From NCBI GenBank assembly GCA_035913415.1, contig JAMIIV010000207.1:1-64000 (forward strand): 64,000 nt of DNA, in the 5' to 3' direction. Positions 1 through 7,856 of this stretch are shown in pieces. This DNA is from UBA5070 sp035913415 (GTDB taxonomy: Bacteria; Fibrobacterota; Fibrobacteria; UBA5070). The notes beneath the pieces are model-generated. The model did no database searches. It was given only the letters and a program-made list of their open reading frames with translations, and had not been told where the DNA came from. Position numbers and translations under genes: made by a program. How positions within the stretch are numbered: the first letter of the stretch is position 1; each line of letters starts with the position of its first letter.

Positions 1-371
1 ATCCAAACGACCGTGGATGCCCGCACAGGTGCGGCCATGGCAGGTCAGACGTGTTGATCGATGGTGGTCCGGAGCGGTGAAGCTGCGACGGTGCACCAAG
101 AACTGGCGAGTGACCCGGGGAATCCCGAGGCCACGGGAGCGGTTCTTAGTTGCCGGCGGTCTCGAACCAGCGGTCGCGGGCCCAATCACGCGAAGGACGT
201 GCGGTGTGGAACTTCAGGAATCCGGAAAGGTGCCGCAAAATGGACATCGGATGGCTCCCAGCGCGTTGTCTGGCGGACTTCCGCAGACAACGGTCGCTTT
301 CTAAAAAGGAGAATACGGAGGATTGATTCCCGCCGCTATCGGTTTTTTCGTCAAGTTTCCTCCAGTACCCA
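1..371. other. Left-edge region without a confident gene
   Basis: No reading frame here has recognisable protein character. It contains an imperfect inverted repeat at 265-291 (arms GTTGTCTG / CAGACAAC plus a short inner stem), so it may specify a structured RNA. The plus-strand text around 40-235 has the look of bacterial group II intron domain I (a GCGAAGGACGTG...GTGTGGAAC-like stretch), but no reverse transcriptase follows, so at most it would be a remnant. This is a weak impression from memory. The region also serves as the 3' flank of the minus-strand ABC operon that ends at 372. Confidence 0.25.
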
Positions 372-1328
372 CTATTCCAGGCTGGAACAAGCGATGCGAC
401 GGCCTGCTTTGTCCTGGAGCATCGGGCGCGACGTCGAGCAAGTTTCCGTCGCCAGGGGACAGCGAGGGTGGAAGGCGCATCCCGAAGGCGGGCGTAAAGG
501 GCTGGGAAGTTCTCCGCGCGAACGCAGCGGCTCGGTGGTCGTGCCGCCCAGGGCGGGCACGCTGGCGATCAGCATGCGGGTGTAGGGGTGGCGAGGCGAG
601 GTGCAGAGCTCCTCGGCAGGCCCTTCCTCGACGATACGCCCCAGGTACATCACCGCGATCCGGTCGGCCACGTGGCGGACCACGCCCATGTCGTGGGCGA
701 TGAACAGGTAGCCGACCCCGGTGCGTTCCTGGATGTCTTCCAGCAGGTTCACCACCTGGGCTTGCACCGAGACGTCGAGAGCCGAGACGGGTTCGTCGAG
801 CACCAAAAGTTTGGGCTCGACCGCCAAGGCACGAGCGATGCCGATACGCTGGCGCTGCCCGCCGGAGAACTCGTGGGGGAACCGATCGAGGTGTTCGTCG
901 GAAAGTCCCACGAGATCGAACAGCTCGCGCACCCGATCGCGGACCGCAGGACGCGGCACCATTCCATGGGTCAACAACCCCTCGGCCACCGCCTGGAACG
1001 CGGTGCGACGAGGATTGAGCGCGGCCGACGGGTCCTGGAAGACGATCTGGGCGGTGCGCCGGAACCGCCGCAGGGCCTCCCCCTGGAGGGAGCGCAGATC
1101 GACGCCGTCGATGCGGATCTCTCCGGCGTCCGGCTCGATCAGGCGAAGCAAGGCGCGACCGGTCGTGGATTTGCCGCAGCCCGACTCCCCCACCAGCCCG
1201 AGGGTCTCTCCCGGACCCAGGTCGAAGGAGATGTCGTCGACGGCATGGATGCGGGCCTGCACCCGGCCGAACAAACCGCCGTGAACGGGAAAGGAGACCT
1301 TGAGTCCGCGCACCGACAGCAGGCTCAT
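372..1328 (-). CDS. Peptide/nickel ABC transporter ATPase (DppF/OppF type)
   Basis: Cytoplasmic ATPase that energises uptake of peptides or a similar solute by the importer encoded directly upstream. The 318-residue product has Walker A GESGCGKST near residue 43, the signature FSGGQRQR, Walker B LLVLDEPVSALD, and the C-terminal oligopeptide-family Cys motif (GCAFHPRCPLATETC). That C-terminal motif is diagnostic of the Dpp/Opp subfamily. The start at 1328 overlaps the stop of the preceding ATPase in ATGA, so the two are translationally coupled. This is the last gene of the five-gene minus-strand operon 6204 to 372. The transported substrate cannot be read from the sequence. Confidence 0.93.
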   Translation of the reverse strand: MSLLSVRGLKVSFPVHGGLFGRVQARIHAVDDISFDLGPGETLGLVGESGCGKSTTGRALLRLIEPDAGEIRIDGVDLRSLQGEALRRFRRTAQIVFQDPSAALNPRRTAFQAVAEGLLTHGMVPRPAVRDRVRELFDLVGLSDEHLDRFPHEFSGGQRQRIGIARALAVEPKLLVLDEPVSALDVSVQAQVVNLLEDIQERTGVGYLFIAHDMGVVRHVADRIAVMYLGRIVEEGPAEELCTSPRHPYTRMLIASVPALGGTTTEPLRSRGELPSPLRPPSGCAFHPRCPLATETCSTSRPMLQDKAGRRIACSSLE

Positions 1329-2287
1329 GGCAGCACCTCGAGCGGGTGGTGGCAGGTCCACTCGCGACCGTCGCCATCGAGGCGTTGGGGAGTCCTGGCG
1401 ATGCACAGATCGGTGGCGCGCGGGCAGCGCGGGTGGAACCGGCATCCGGTGGGCCAGGCGGACGGAGACGGAACCTGTCCCGGGATGGAGCGGAGCCGCC
1501 CGGTACGGGGCCGGAACCCCGGGACCGACGCGAGGAGCCCGTCGGTGTAGGGATGGCGCGGTGCGCGGAGGACCTCCGATACGGGCCCTTCCTCGGCCTT
1601 GCGACCCGCGTACAGGACGGCGATCCGATCGGCCACGCGCTCGACCACCCCCAGGTCGTGGGTGATGAACAACATGGCCATGGACAATTCCCGTCGGAGG
1701 TCGGCGAGCAGATCCAGGATCTGGGCCTGGATGGTGACGTCCAAGGCTGTGGTGGGCTCGTCGGCCACCAGGAGATCGGGCTCGCCAGCCAGGGCCATGG
1801 CGATCAGCACGCGCTGGCGCATGCCGCCGGAAAGTTCGTGCGGCCAGGCGGACAGGCGCGCCGAAGGGTCGGGGATGCCCACGCGATCGAGCCACCGGAC
1901 CGCCGCCGCGCGAGCCGGTGCGCCGACGAGGCCCTTGTGGAGGGCCAGCACCTCCGAAAGGTGGCGTTCCACGGTCAGCAACGGATTCAGGGCCGTCATG
2001 GGATCCTGGAAGACCATCGCGATGCGCCGGCCCCGCACGGCGCGCCATCCGGCCGCATCCTGGGCGGTCAATTCCCGTCCGTCGAGTCGGATGGAGCCGT
2101 CGACGCGGCAGCCGCGAGGCGGCAGGAGTCCCAGCAGGGCCAGGGAGCTGACCGACTTGCCGCAGCCCGACTCCCCCACCAGGCCGAGGGTCTCGCCGCG
2201 GCGGATTTCGTACGAGAGTCCGTCGACGACCTGGACGGCGCCGAAGGCGATCGAGAGGTCGCGGACTTGCAGGAGGGGGGCGTTCAC
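1325..2287 (-). CDS. Peptide/nickel ABC transporter ATPase (DppD/OppD type)
   Basis: Partner ATPase of the dipeptide-type importer, 320 residues. It shows Walker A GESGCGKS (with SVSS rather than ST after the lysine), signature LSGGMRQR, Walker B LLVADEPTTALD, an H-loop in LFITHDLG, and the C-terminal GCRFHPRCPRATDLC motif. I chose a GTG start at 2287 because the conserved domain begins immediately after it and it overlaps the stop of the upstream permease as GTGA. An in-frame extension to 3226 exists but only reads the permease gene in another frame. Heterodimeric ATPases of this kind pair with the DppF-type product of the next gene. Confidence 0.92.
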   Translation of the reverse strand: MNAPLLQVRDLSIAFGAVQVVDGLSYEIRRGETLGLVGESGCGKSVSSLALLGLLPPRGCRVDGSIRLDGRELTAQDAAGWRAVRGRRIAMVFQDPMTALNPLLTVERHLSEVLALHKGLVGAPARAAAVRWLDRVGIPDPSARLSAWPHELSGGMRQRVLIAMALAGEPDLLVADEPTTALDVTIQAQILDLLADLRRELSMAMLFITHDLGVVERVADRIAVLYAGRKAEEGPVSEVLRAPRHPYTDGLLASVPGFRPRTGRLRSIPGQVPSPSAWPTGCRFHPRCPRATDLCIARTPQRLDGDGREWTCHHPLEVLP

Positions 2288-3342
2288 CGGGCGCTCCGGG
2301 GGTCGAGGGCGTCGCGCAGGGCGTCGCCGGCCAGGTTGTAGGACAGCACCGCGCAAAAGAGCAGCACGCCGGGCAGCAGGCTCCAGGGGTGGAGACGGAT
2401 CTCGGCGATGCTCATGGCTTCTTGCAACAGGTTGCCCCACGAGGTCTGCGGGTCCTGGATGCCCAGGCCCAGCAACGAAAGCCCGCTTTCGGCAACCACG
2501 TAACCGGGTATGGAGAGGGTGGCCTGGATGGCGAGAAACCCGAAGGTCTGTGGCAAGGCGTGGCGGCGCAGGATCGTGAGAGGTTTCACGCCCAGGGCTC
2601 TGGCCGCCACGATGTAGTCGGCCGAGCGCAACGACTGGACCAGCCCTCGGATGACGCGCGCCAATCCCGCCCAACCGATGAACGAGAGGATCAGGACGAT
2701 GGAGAGGTAGACCACCCGTGAGTCCCAGTCCAGAGGCAACGTCGCGCGCAGCAGCATGAGCAGGTAGAAGGCGGGGATCAGCATCACGATCTCGCACAAC
2801 CGCATGAGCAGGCGATCCACCCACCCGCCGAAGAAACCCGCGAGACCGCCGATCACCAAGGCGATCAGCGTGGAGATGGCCACACCCACGATGCCGATGG
2901 AAAGCGAAACGCGACCGCCATGGAGAAGACGCGACAGGAGATCGCGTCCCCGGGCGTCGGCTCCCAGCAGATAGAGGCGGGCGGCAGGGCCACTGCCCGA
3001 GGGATGGGCGGCTTCGAGGGAATCCAGTCCGAAAAGTCGCCCTCCGACGAAAAGGCGAACGGGCACAACGTGGGTGGTGTCTTCCACGTAGATGCGGTGG
3101 GCGTTGTCGTCGAAGGTGAACGAGACCGGATGCACCGAGAGACGCCCATCGATCCAGTGCAGGCTGGAGGGGGGTGCCCACGAATGGGTGCGCGATTCGT
3201 CGTCGATGCCGTAGGGAGCGACCCACGGTGCCAGCAGGGCCGAGAGGTAAAGCAAGGCCAAGACCACCAGAGAGCCAGTTGCCATGGGTGAGGCCGCGAA
3301 AGCTGCGCGGAGACGCGAGCGGGTGGAAGACGAGGCGCTCAC
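2284..3342 (-). CDS. Peptide ABC transporter permease (DppC/OppC type) with enlarged periplasmic loop
   Basis: Inner-membrane permease subunit of 352 residues. A cytoplasmic N-terminus is followed by TM1 (about 19-43), a long periplasmic stretch (about 44-140), then five further membrane segments with the BPD_transp_1 EAA-type loop (YIVAARALGVKPLTILRRH). The segment LGADARGRDLLSRLLHG, normally about 35 residues after TM1, comes here about 90 residues after it, so the loop carries an insertion. Long-loop DppC variants are known, for example YejE-like proteins. The GTG start at 3342 overlaps the upstream permease stop as GTGA. Confidence 0.9.
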   Translation of the reverse strand: MSASSSTRSRLRAAFAASPMATGSLVVLALLYLSALLAPWVAPYGIDDESRTHSWAPPSSLHWIDGRLSVHPVSFTFDDNAHRIYVEDTTHVVPVRLFVGGRLFGLDSLEAAHPSGSGPAARLYLLGADARGRDLLSRLLHGGRVSLSIGIVGVAISTLIALVIGGLAGFFGGWVDRLLMRLCEIVMLIPAFYLLMLLRATLPLDWDSRVVYLSIVLILSFIGWAGLARVIRGLVQSLRSADYIVAARALGVKPLTILRRHALPQTFGFLAIQATLSIPGYVVAESGLSLLGLGIQDPQTSWGNLLQEAMSIAEIRLHPWSLLPGVLLFCAVLSYNLAGDALRDALDPRSAR

Positions 3343-4322
3343 GAGAGTTTCACCCGAGGATCGTTCCAGGCATGCAAGAGATCGGCCAGCAGGTTGCCCA
3401 CGAGAAGAAGAAGCGAACCCATGAGGACCGTGGCCATCACGAGGAACAGGTCCTTGGAACGGACCGCCTCGAGGGCCACCAGGCCCATTCCGGGCCAACT
3501 GGTGATGATCTCGGTGAAGGCCGCCCCCGACAGGAGCGCCGAAAATTCGAAACCCAGAAGGGTGATCAGGGGGTTGGCCGCGTTGCGGAAGGCGTGGCCC
3601 CACAACACACGGCGATCACTCAGTCCCCTGGCGCGGGCGGCCAGGATGTAGGGCTGCGAGAGGGTCTCGAGGGTGGAGCCGCGCGCGACCCGTTGCAGTC
3701 CCGCCAGACCACCGATGGCCAGCACCACACCCGGAAGCAGGAGGTGTTTGAGGACATCCAGGACGCGCGCCACGGCGCCCAACTGGTCGAAGTCGGGAGA
3801 GACGAGTCCACCGATGGGGATGCGACCGATCAAAGGCAGCGAGGGGAGGACCGTGGCGCCGTACAGCAGCAGAAGGGCCAGGAAAAACGAAGGCAGGCTC
3901 ATGCCGACAAACGCCAGGACCGAGGTGGTGCGGTCGGGCCATTCCCCGCGCCGCAACGCCGACCACACGCCCAGCGGCACGGCCAACAACCAGGTGAGCA
4001 AACTCGAGAACAGGGCCAGGAGCAGGGTGGCGGCCATGCGCTCACCGATGACGTCGGCGACGGGGCGCTTGAACTTGAAGCTGTAGCCGAGATCGCCCTG
4101 GACCACCCGGACCAACCAGCGCAGGTATTGCTCGGGAACCGAGCGATCGAATCCGTACTGGGCCTCCATGCGTCGGATGATCTCGTCGGAGACCTGCGGA
4201 TTGCCGCGCTGGGCGGCCAGAGGGTCGCCGGGCGACAGCGAAAGCAGCAGGAACGCGATCAAGGAGACCCCCAGGAGCATGGGGATCATCGCCAACAAAC
4301 GACGCAGCAGGAACGACGTCAT
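3339..4322 (-). CDS. Peptide ABC transporter permease (DppB/OppB type)
   Basis: Inner-membrane permease of 327 residues. The N-terminus (FLLRRLLAMIPMLLGVSLI) and the following LSPGDP element are classic for DppB. About six membrane segments follow, and the coupling loop YILAARARGLSDRRVLWGH lies near residue 210-228. It pairs with the DppC-type permease encoded next and sits between it and the substrate-binding lipoprotein (25 bp upstream). The ATG at 4322 gives the expected N-terminus of the family. Confidence 0.93.
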   Translation of the reverse strand: MTSFLLRRLLAMIPMLLGVSLIAFLLLSLSPGDPLAAQRGNPQVSDEIIRRMEAQYGFDRSVPEQYLRWLVRVVQGDLGYSFKFKRPVADVIGERMAATLLLALFSSLLTWLLAVPLGVWSALRRGEWPDRTTSVLAFVGMSLPSFFLALLLLYGATVLPSLPLIGRIPIGGLVSPDFDQLGAVARVLDVLKHLLLPGVVLAIGGLAGLQRVARGSTLETLSQPYILAARARGLSDRRVLWGHAFRNAANPLITLLGFEFSALLSGAAFTEIITSWPGMGLVALEAVRSKDLFLVMATVLMGSLLLLVGNLLADLLHAWNDPRVKLS

Positions 4323-4347
4323 TCCCTACAGCCGAAGGAGGAACGGC

Positions 4348-6204
4348 TCACTTTCCACCCTTGTCGGTCTTCCCGGCCGTCACTGCGGGTGCGGGTTTGG
4401 CCGCGGAGTCCGGCTGAGCCGGGGCGGAAATTGTCGGGGTCTTGGCCGCACCGGGGCGCACGAAGATGCGGTCGATGTTGTGCAGGGTGCCGCCCAGGAC
4501 GGTGGGGCGGATGTTCCCGAAGCGGTTGCGCACGGCCGACATCGCCTCGGGGTGGCCCAGGTAGATGTAGGGGAGCTGCTCGTGCACGACGGTCTGCAGG
4601 CGGTCGTAGGCCTTCTTGCGCTGCACCGTGTCGGTGGTGGTCACACCTGCCACGACCAGACTGTCCAATTCCTTCTCCCAGGAGGTGGAAGGAGTCTTCT
4701 GCTTGGGGAACCACATGTGGGTCCGGCCCGTCGAGACCCACACGTTGGAGCCGAAATGGGGTTCGGCGCCACCGCCGCCCAGTCCGAGAAGCACGGCGTT
4801 CCAATCGAAGTTCGCGTCGAGGCGGGTGACCAGCGTATTGAACTCGATCTGGACGAACACGACCTCCATGCCCAACGCCTCGAGATCCTTGCGGATCAGG
4901 CCCGCGATGTCGATGCGCGACTGGTTCTCGGCGTTGGTCAGCAGGGTGAATTTCACAAGGTTGCCCTTGGCGTCGCGGAGCTTGCCGTCGGCGCCGGTTG
5001 CGAAGCCGGAGGCCTTCAGCGCGGCGCGGGCCGAGTCGAGGTTGCGGGCCAACGGCGGCAGGGACGCGTTCCACCAGTAGCCGCTGCTGGGCGAGGAAGG
5101 CCCGTTGGCGTCGGTGCCCAGGCCGTTCCAGACGATGTCGCGGATGGCCTTGCGATCGATGGCCCAGGAGACGGCGCGACGGAAATGGACATCGCGGAAC
5201 CAGGAGAGTTTGACCGGGTCGACCAGGGGTTTGCCCTTGGGGTCCGCGCCGGTGTTCTGGTTGAAGAAGACGAAGGTCTGGTTCAGCGTAGGACCGAGCT
5301 TGCGCACCACGAAGTCGCCTTCGGCCTCCAGGGGCTTGATGACCGGGAAGTCCTGTGGCATGACGTCGAGCTGGTCGAGCTCGCCGGCCTTGAACTTCAG
5401 GACCTCGGCTTTCTGGTCCTGCACCACCACCAGGAGCATGGTATCCAGGTACGGGAGGGCTTGGCCTTTGGCATCCTTGCGGAACCAGTGGGGGTTGCGC
5501 ACGAAGACGCCGCGGCTGCCACTTTCGTAGCGGGCCAGCCGGAAAGGGCCGGCGCCGACAAGGGAATCCACAGGGGTGTCGATGCCGTAGACGGAGCTGA
5601 AGTTCTTGCCCGCCTTGGAGGCCAGACGCTTCTCGGAAAGGACCGGCACGCCGCCAACGGCGGCGACGAAGGGCCCGAAGGCGGTGGGGGTGCGGAATTC
5701 GACCGTCAGGCTGTCGAGTGCCTTCACCTCGGGGAGTTTGCCGTCGACCTTGAGGATGTCGCGCATGGAGCAGTCGACGGTGGTGTCGTAGGCCAGCCGG
5801 GTCCAGGTGAAGACCACGTCCGAGGCCCGCAGAGGCGAGCCGTCGTTGAAACGCAAGCCGGGCCGCAACTTGAAGGTGTAGATCTTGCCCGTCGAATCGA
5901 TGGTCCAGCTTTCGGCCAGAAGCGGCGTGGGCAGACCGGAGTAGGGATCGGTATCGGTGAGGCCAGCGAAGATCAAGCCGATGAACTGGCTGGAGGAACT
6001 TTCTCCCGCCACGATGGGGTTGAAGGTCTTGGGGCCGCCCCAGGTGGCCAGCACCATGGTTCCACCCGGGGTGCCGACGACGTCGGCGGTGTCCGTCTTG
6101 GCGGAGCCAGCGGAGGACTTCTGGTCCGAGGAGCCGCAACCGGCGAACAGGGCCAGCAAGGGCAGGGAGGCAAGGACGGAAAGGATCCGGACGGGTCTTG
6201 GCAT
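4348..6204 (-). CDS. Peptide/nickel ABC transporter substrate-binding lipoprotein (SBP_bac_5)
   Basis: Extracytoplasmic solute receptor of 618 residues, first gene of the importer operon. The start at 6204 gives a signal peptide ending in a lipobox (LLALFAGC), followed by a Ser/Thr/Ala-rich linker. The SBP_bac_5 fold is visible as FNPIVAGESSSSQFIGLIFAGLT, the GLRFNDGSPLRASDVVFTWTR motif and a late YIYLGHPE segment, all typical of DppA/OppA-like proteins. A C-terminal low-complexity tail rich in Ala, Pro and Lys (last ~35 residues) lies outside the fold. The length is at the long end for the family. Substrate class is inferred from family only. Confidence 0.9.
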   Translation of the reverse strand: MPRPVRILSVLASLPLLALFAGCGSSDQKSSAGSAKTDTADVVGTPGGTMVLATWGGPKTFNPIVAGESSSSQFIGLIFAGLTDTDPYSGLPTPLLAESWTIDSTGKIYTFKLRPGLRFNDGSPLRASDVVFTWTRLAYDTTVDCSMRDILKVDGKLPEVKALDSLTVEFRTPTAFGPFVAAVGGVPVLSEKRLASKAGKNFSSVYGIDTPVDSLVGAGPFRLARYESGSRGVFVRNPHWFRKDAKGQALPYLDTMLLVVVQDQKAEVLKFKAGELDQLDVMPQDFPVIKPLEAEGDFVVRKLGPTLNQTFVFFNQNTGADPKGKPLVDPVKLSWFRDVHFRRAVSWAIDRKAIRDIVWNGLGTDANGPSSPSSGYWWNASLPPLARNLDSARAALKASGFATGADGKLRDAKGNLVKFTLLTNAENQSRIDIAGLIRKDLEALGMEVVFVQIEFNTLVTRLDANFDWNAVLLGLGGGGAEPHFGSNVWVSTGRTHMWFPKQKTPSTSWEKELDSLVVAGVTTTDTVQRKKAYDRLQTVVHEQLPYIYLGHPEAMSAVRNRFGNIRPTVLGGTLHNIDRIFVRPGAAKTPTISAPAQPDSAAKPAPAVTAGKTDKGGK

Positions 6205-6253
6205 GGACGGACAATGTAGACGCCCTCGGGCGGGCTTGTACGTTGTTCGTCCC

Positions 6254-6985
6254 ATGGAAGCTCTCCGATTCGAACCGCTCCACGTCGCCTCCGGCGCCCA
6301 CCACATGCGCCACGAAGAAGACCTCTTCCGTCGCATGGAATCCTTGTTGCGCGAGGGCAGCCGCTCCGAGGAGACCCTCCCCGTGCTGCGCCTGTACCAA
6401 TGGGACGTTCCGACGGTGACCCTGGGCAAGTCGCAGACCCCCGAAGTCGCCCTGGCGCCCCGGTGGGAGACCTGGCACTCGAACCCTTCCGCCGACCCCT
6501 TGGGTCCGGGTGCCGTGGTCCACCGCCCGACCGGCGGACGTGCCGTGTGGCACGAACAGGAAATCACCTACGGGGTGATCTTCCCTCTGGATCATCCGGT
6601 CTTCCAGGGGGGACTGCGCTCCCCGGAGGAGGTCTTCGGGACCTGGTTGCTGGAGGCTGGCCAGGCGGCCGGGGTGAAAGGGCTTACGGCAGAACGTGGC
6701 GTGACGGGTCGCGACCCGTTGGGAATCGGTCCGGCTCCGTGTTTTGCCAGTACCAGTCGACATGAACTGAAGTGGTACGGCTACAAATGGGTGGGTTCGG
6801 CTCGGCGGCTGGGGCAGACGGCACTGTTGCAACATGGCGCCATTCGTCTGGGACCGGCCGGAGACAAACTCCAGAAGTGGCTGAGCGGACTGGACACCGT
6901 GGACGACCGCCCCTGGCACGAACTGCCGTCCGCGGAGGTGCTGGCCCGGGAGTTGGAAGCGGGGATGCGGCGTTTGTTGGAGTAA
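6254..6985 (+). CDS. LplA/LipM-like lipoyl/octanoyl transferase family protein
   Basis: A 243-residue cytoplasmic acyltransferase of the BPL/LplA/LipB superfamily, involved in lipoate attachment or synthesis. The core motif HRPTGGRAVWH is at residues 90-100. The stretch PCFASTS...GYKWVGSARR...LLQHGAI (about 162-196) resembles LipM octanoyltransferases, in which a Cys in the CF motif forms the acyl-enzyme; here that is Cys163. LplA ligases usually carry an extra C-terminal domain, absent here, which favours the transferase. The ATG at 6254 begins the conserved domain; an upstream in-frame stretch only overlaps the divergent ABC operon promoter and signal region. Exact activity (ligase, LipM, or amidotransferase) is not settled. 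Confidence 0.78.
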   Translation: MEALRFEPLHVASGAHHMRHEEDLFRRMESLLREGSRSEETLPVLRLYQWDVPTVTLGKSQTPEVALAPRWETWHSNPSADPLGPGAVVHRPTGGRAVWHEQEITYGVIFPLDHPVFQGGLRSPEEVFGTWLLEAGQAAGVKGLTAERGVTGRDPLGIGPAPCFASTSRHELKWYGYKWVGSARRLGQTALLQHGAIRLGPAGDKLQKWLSGLDTVDDRPWHELPSAEVLARELEAGMRRLLE

Positions 6986-6992
6986 GGGAATT

Positions 6993-7047
6993 CGGTGGTC
7001 GAGCCTGTCGAGACCAACGCGGTGGGTCTCGACAGGCTCGACCACCG
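6993..7047. repeat. REP-like palindrome, 23-bp perfect inverted repeat
   Basis: Two perfectly complementary 23-bp arms (6993-7015 and 7025-7047, core GGTCGAGCCTGTCGAGACC) flank a 9-nt loop. A partial third copy of the arm end (GGCTCGACCACCGG) follows at about 7062-7075. Related motifs occur at 32469-32502 and around 61308-61364 in this window, always between genes, so this looks like a dispersed palindromic unit rather than a gene-specific terminator. Confidence 0.75.
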
Positions 7048-7078
7048 GAGTTCGATCACCGAGGCTCGACCACCGGAA

Positions 7079-7097
7079 TGCCCTGGCTCCCAGGGCA
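7079..7097. terminator. Hairpin between convergent genes, candidate bidirectional terminator
   Basis: A perfect 8-bp stem (TGCCCTGG / CCAGGGCA) closes a 3-nt loop. It lies between the plus-strand acyltransferase ending at 6985 and the minus-strand gene ending at 7105. There is no T-tract on either side, so intrinsic termination is plausible but unproven. Confidence 0.4.
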
Positions 7098-7104
7098 GAG
7101 GAGG

Positions 7105-7791
7105 TCAGCGGCCGGGGAGTTCCTTTTCCAGGGTGCGGGTGCGCACCAAGGCTGCCGAGAGGTTGGGCTCGATGGTCAGCGTTTCACGCAGATGGCGCAA
7201 GGCTTCTTCCTTGTTGCCTTCCGAGAGACTGCGCAAACCGCGGCCATAGGCCAGTAGGGCAGCCCACTTGGTGGTGAAACGGTTCCTGACCATCTGACGC
7301 AGGGACGCAGGAACGGGGAAACCCAGACTGTCCAGAGTGTTGACCACCTGGCCGCGCAACCGACCCAGGACAGCGTCGTCGGGGCCTTGGGTCTCGAGGC
7401 GGATGAGCCGTTCCTTCATGTCCTTGCGCACGACCACGGCCAGCTCCAGCGTGGCCTCGAATCCGTTGTGCACCAGGCGCGGCACCAGGACAGCCTCGAC
7501 ATCGACGGCACGCCCTGCATCGCGGGCGCGATCGATTTCGTCGGCACCCAGCTCCGTTCGTGCCCCCCAGCCGGGAAGCTGTTTTTCCAGCGTGGCGGGA
7601 TCGATGACCCGGATGGTCTGGACCATCGAGATCTCCCACGAGAGCATTTCGGCGACCGCACGCCCCGTCCAGGGCGCCAACGCGGGATCGACGTCGCCTC
7701 CAACAATGGCGGGAGCCACCCCCGCCGACAACTTGAAGGCAGCGGAGGACGCAGTGACAAGGAGGGCGGTGAGGAGGGCGACAAGGCGCAT
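7105..7791 (-). CDS. Secreted FlgO/CsgG/TolB-N-like protein with C-terminal TPR-like tail
   Basis: A 228-residue exported protein with an N-terminal signal peptide (MRLVALLTALLVTASSAAF). Residues 25-130 have the layout of the FlgO/CsgG/TolB N-terminal fold: an early helix (AEMLSWEISMVQTIRVI), PATLEKQL, and AVDVEAVLVPRLVHNGFEATLELAVVVR. Residues 185-225 (YGRGLRSLSEGNKEEALRHL) look like a single TPR-type helix pair. Such proteins are often periplasmic or outer-membrane accessory factors. It is separate from the M18 aminopeptidase gene (65 bp gap). Function is not assigned; fold assignment is by eye. Confidence 0.6.
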   Translation of the reverse strand: MRLVALLTALLVTASSAAFKLSAGVAPAIVGGDVDPALAPWTGRAVAEMLSWEISMVQTIRVIDPATLEKQLPGWGARTELGADEIDRARDAGRAVDVEAVLVPRLVHNGFEATLELAVVVRKDMKERLIRLETQGPDDAVLGRLRGQVVNTLDSLGFPVPASLRQMVRNRFTTKWAALLAYGRGLRSLSEGNKEEALRHLRETLTIEPNLSAALVRTRTLEKELPGR

Positions 7792-7856
7792 GCCTGCAAT
7801 CTACCCTAACGCAGCCGATTCAACCTGGACATCCCTCTCCATCGCGGGATCCAGGT

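Noticed and set aside
4319..7045. A 908-codon minus-strand frame covering the substrate-binding protein
   Set aside because: The recognised lipoprotein lies in another frame; this one lacks motifs and is Arg/Pro/Gly-rich, typical of a shadow frame.
7016..7075. The GTCGAG palindrome as a simple terminator
   Set aside because: Related motifs recur at two other intergenic sites, arms are too long for a usual terminator, and no T-tract follows; the REP-like reading is better.
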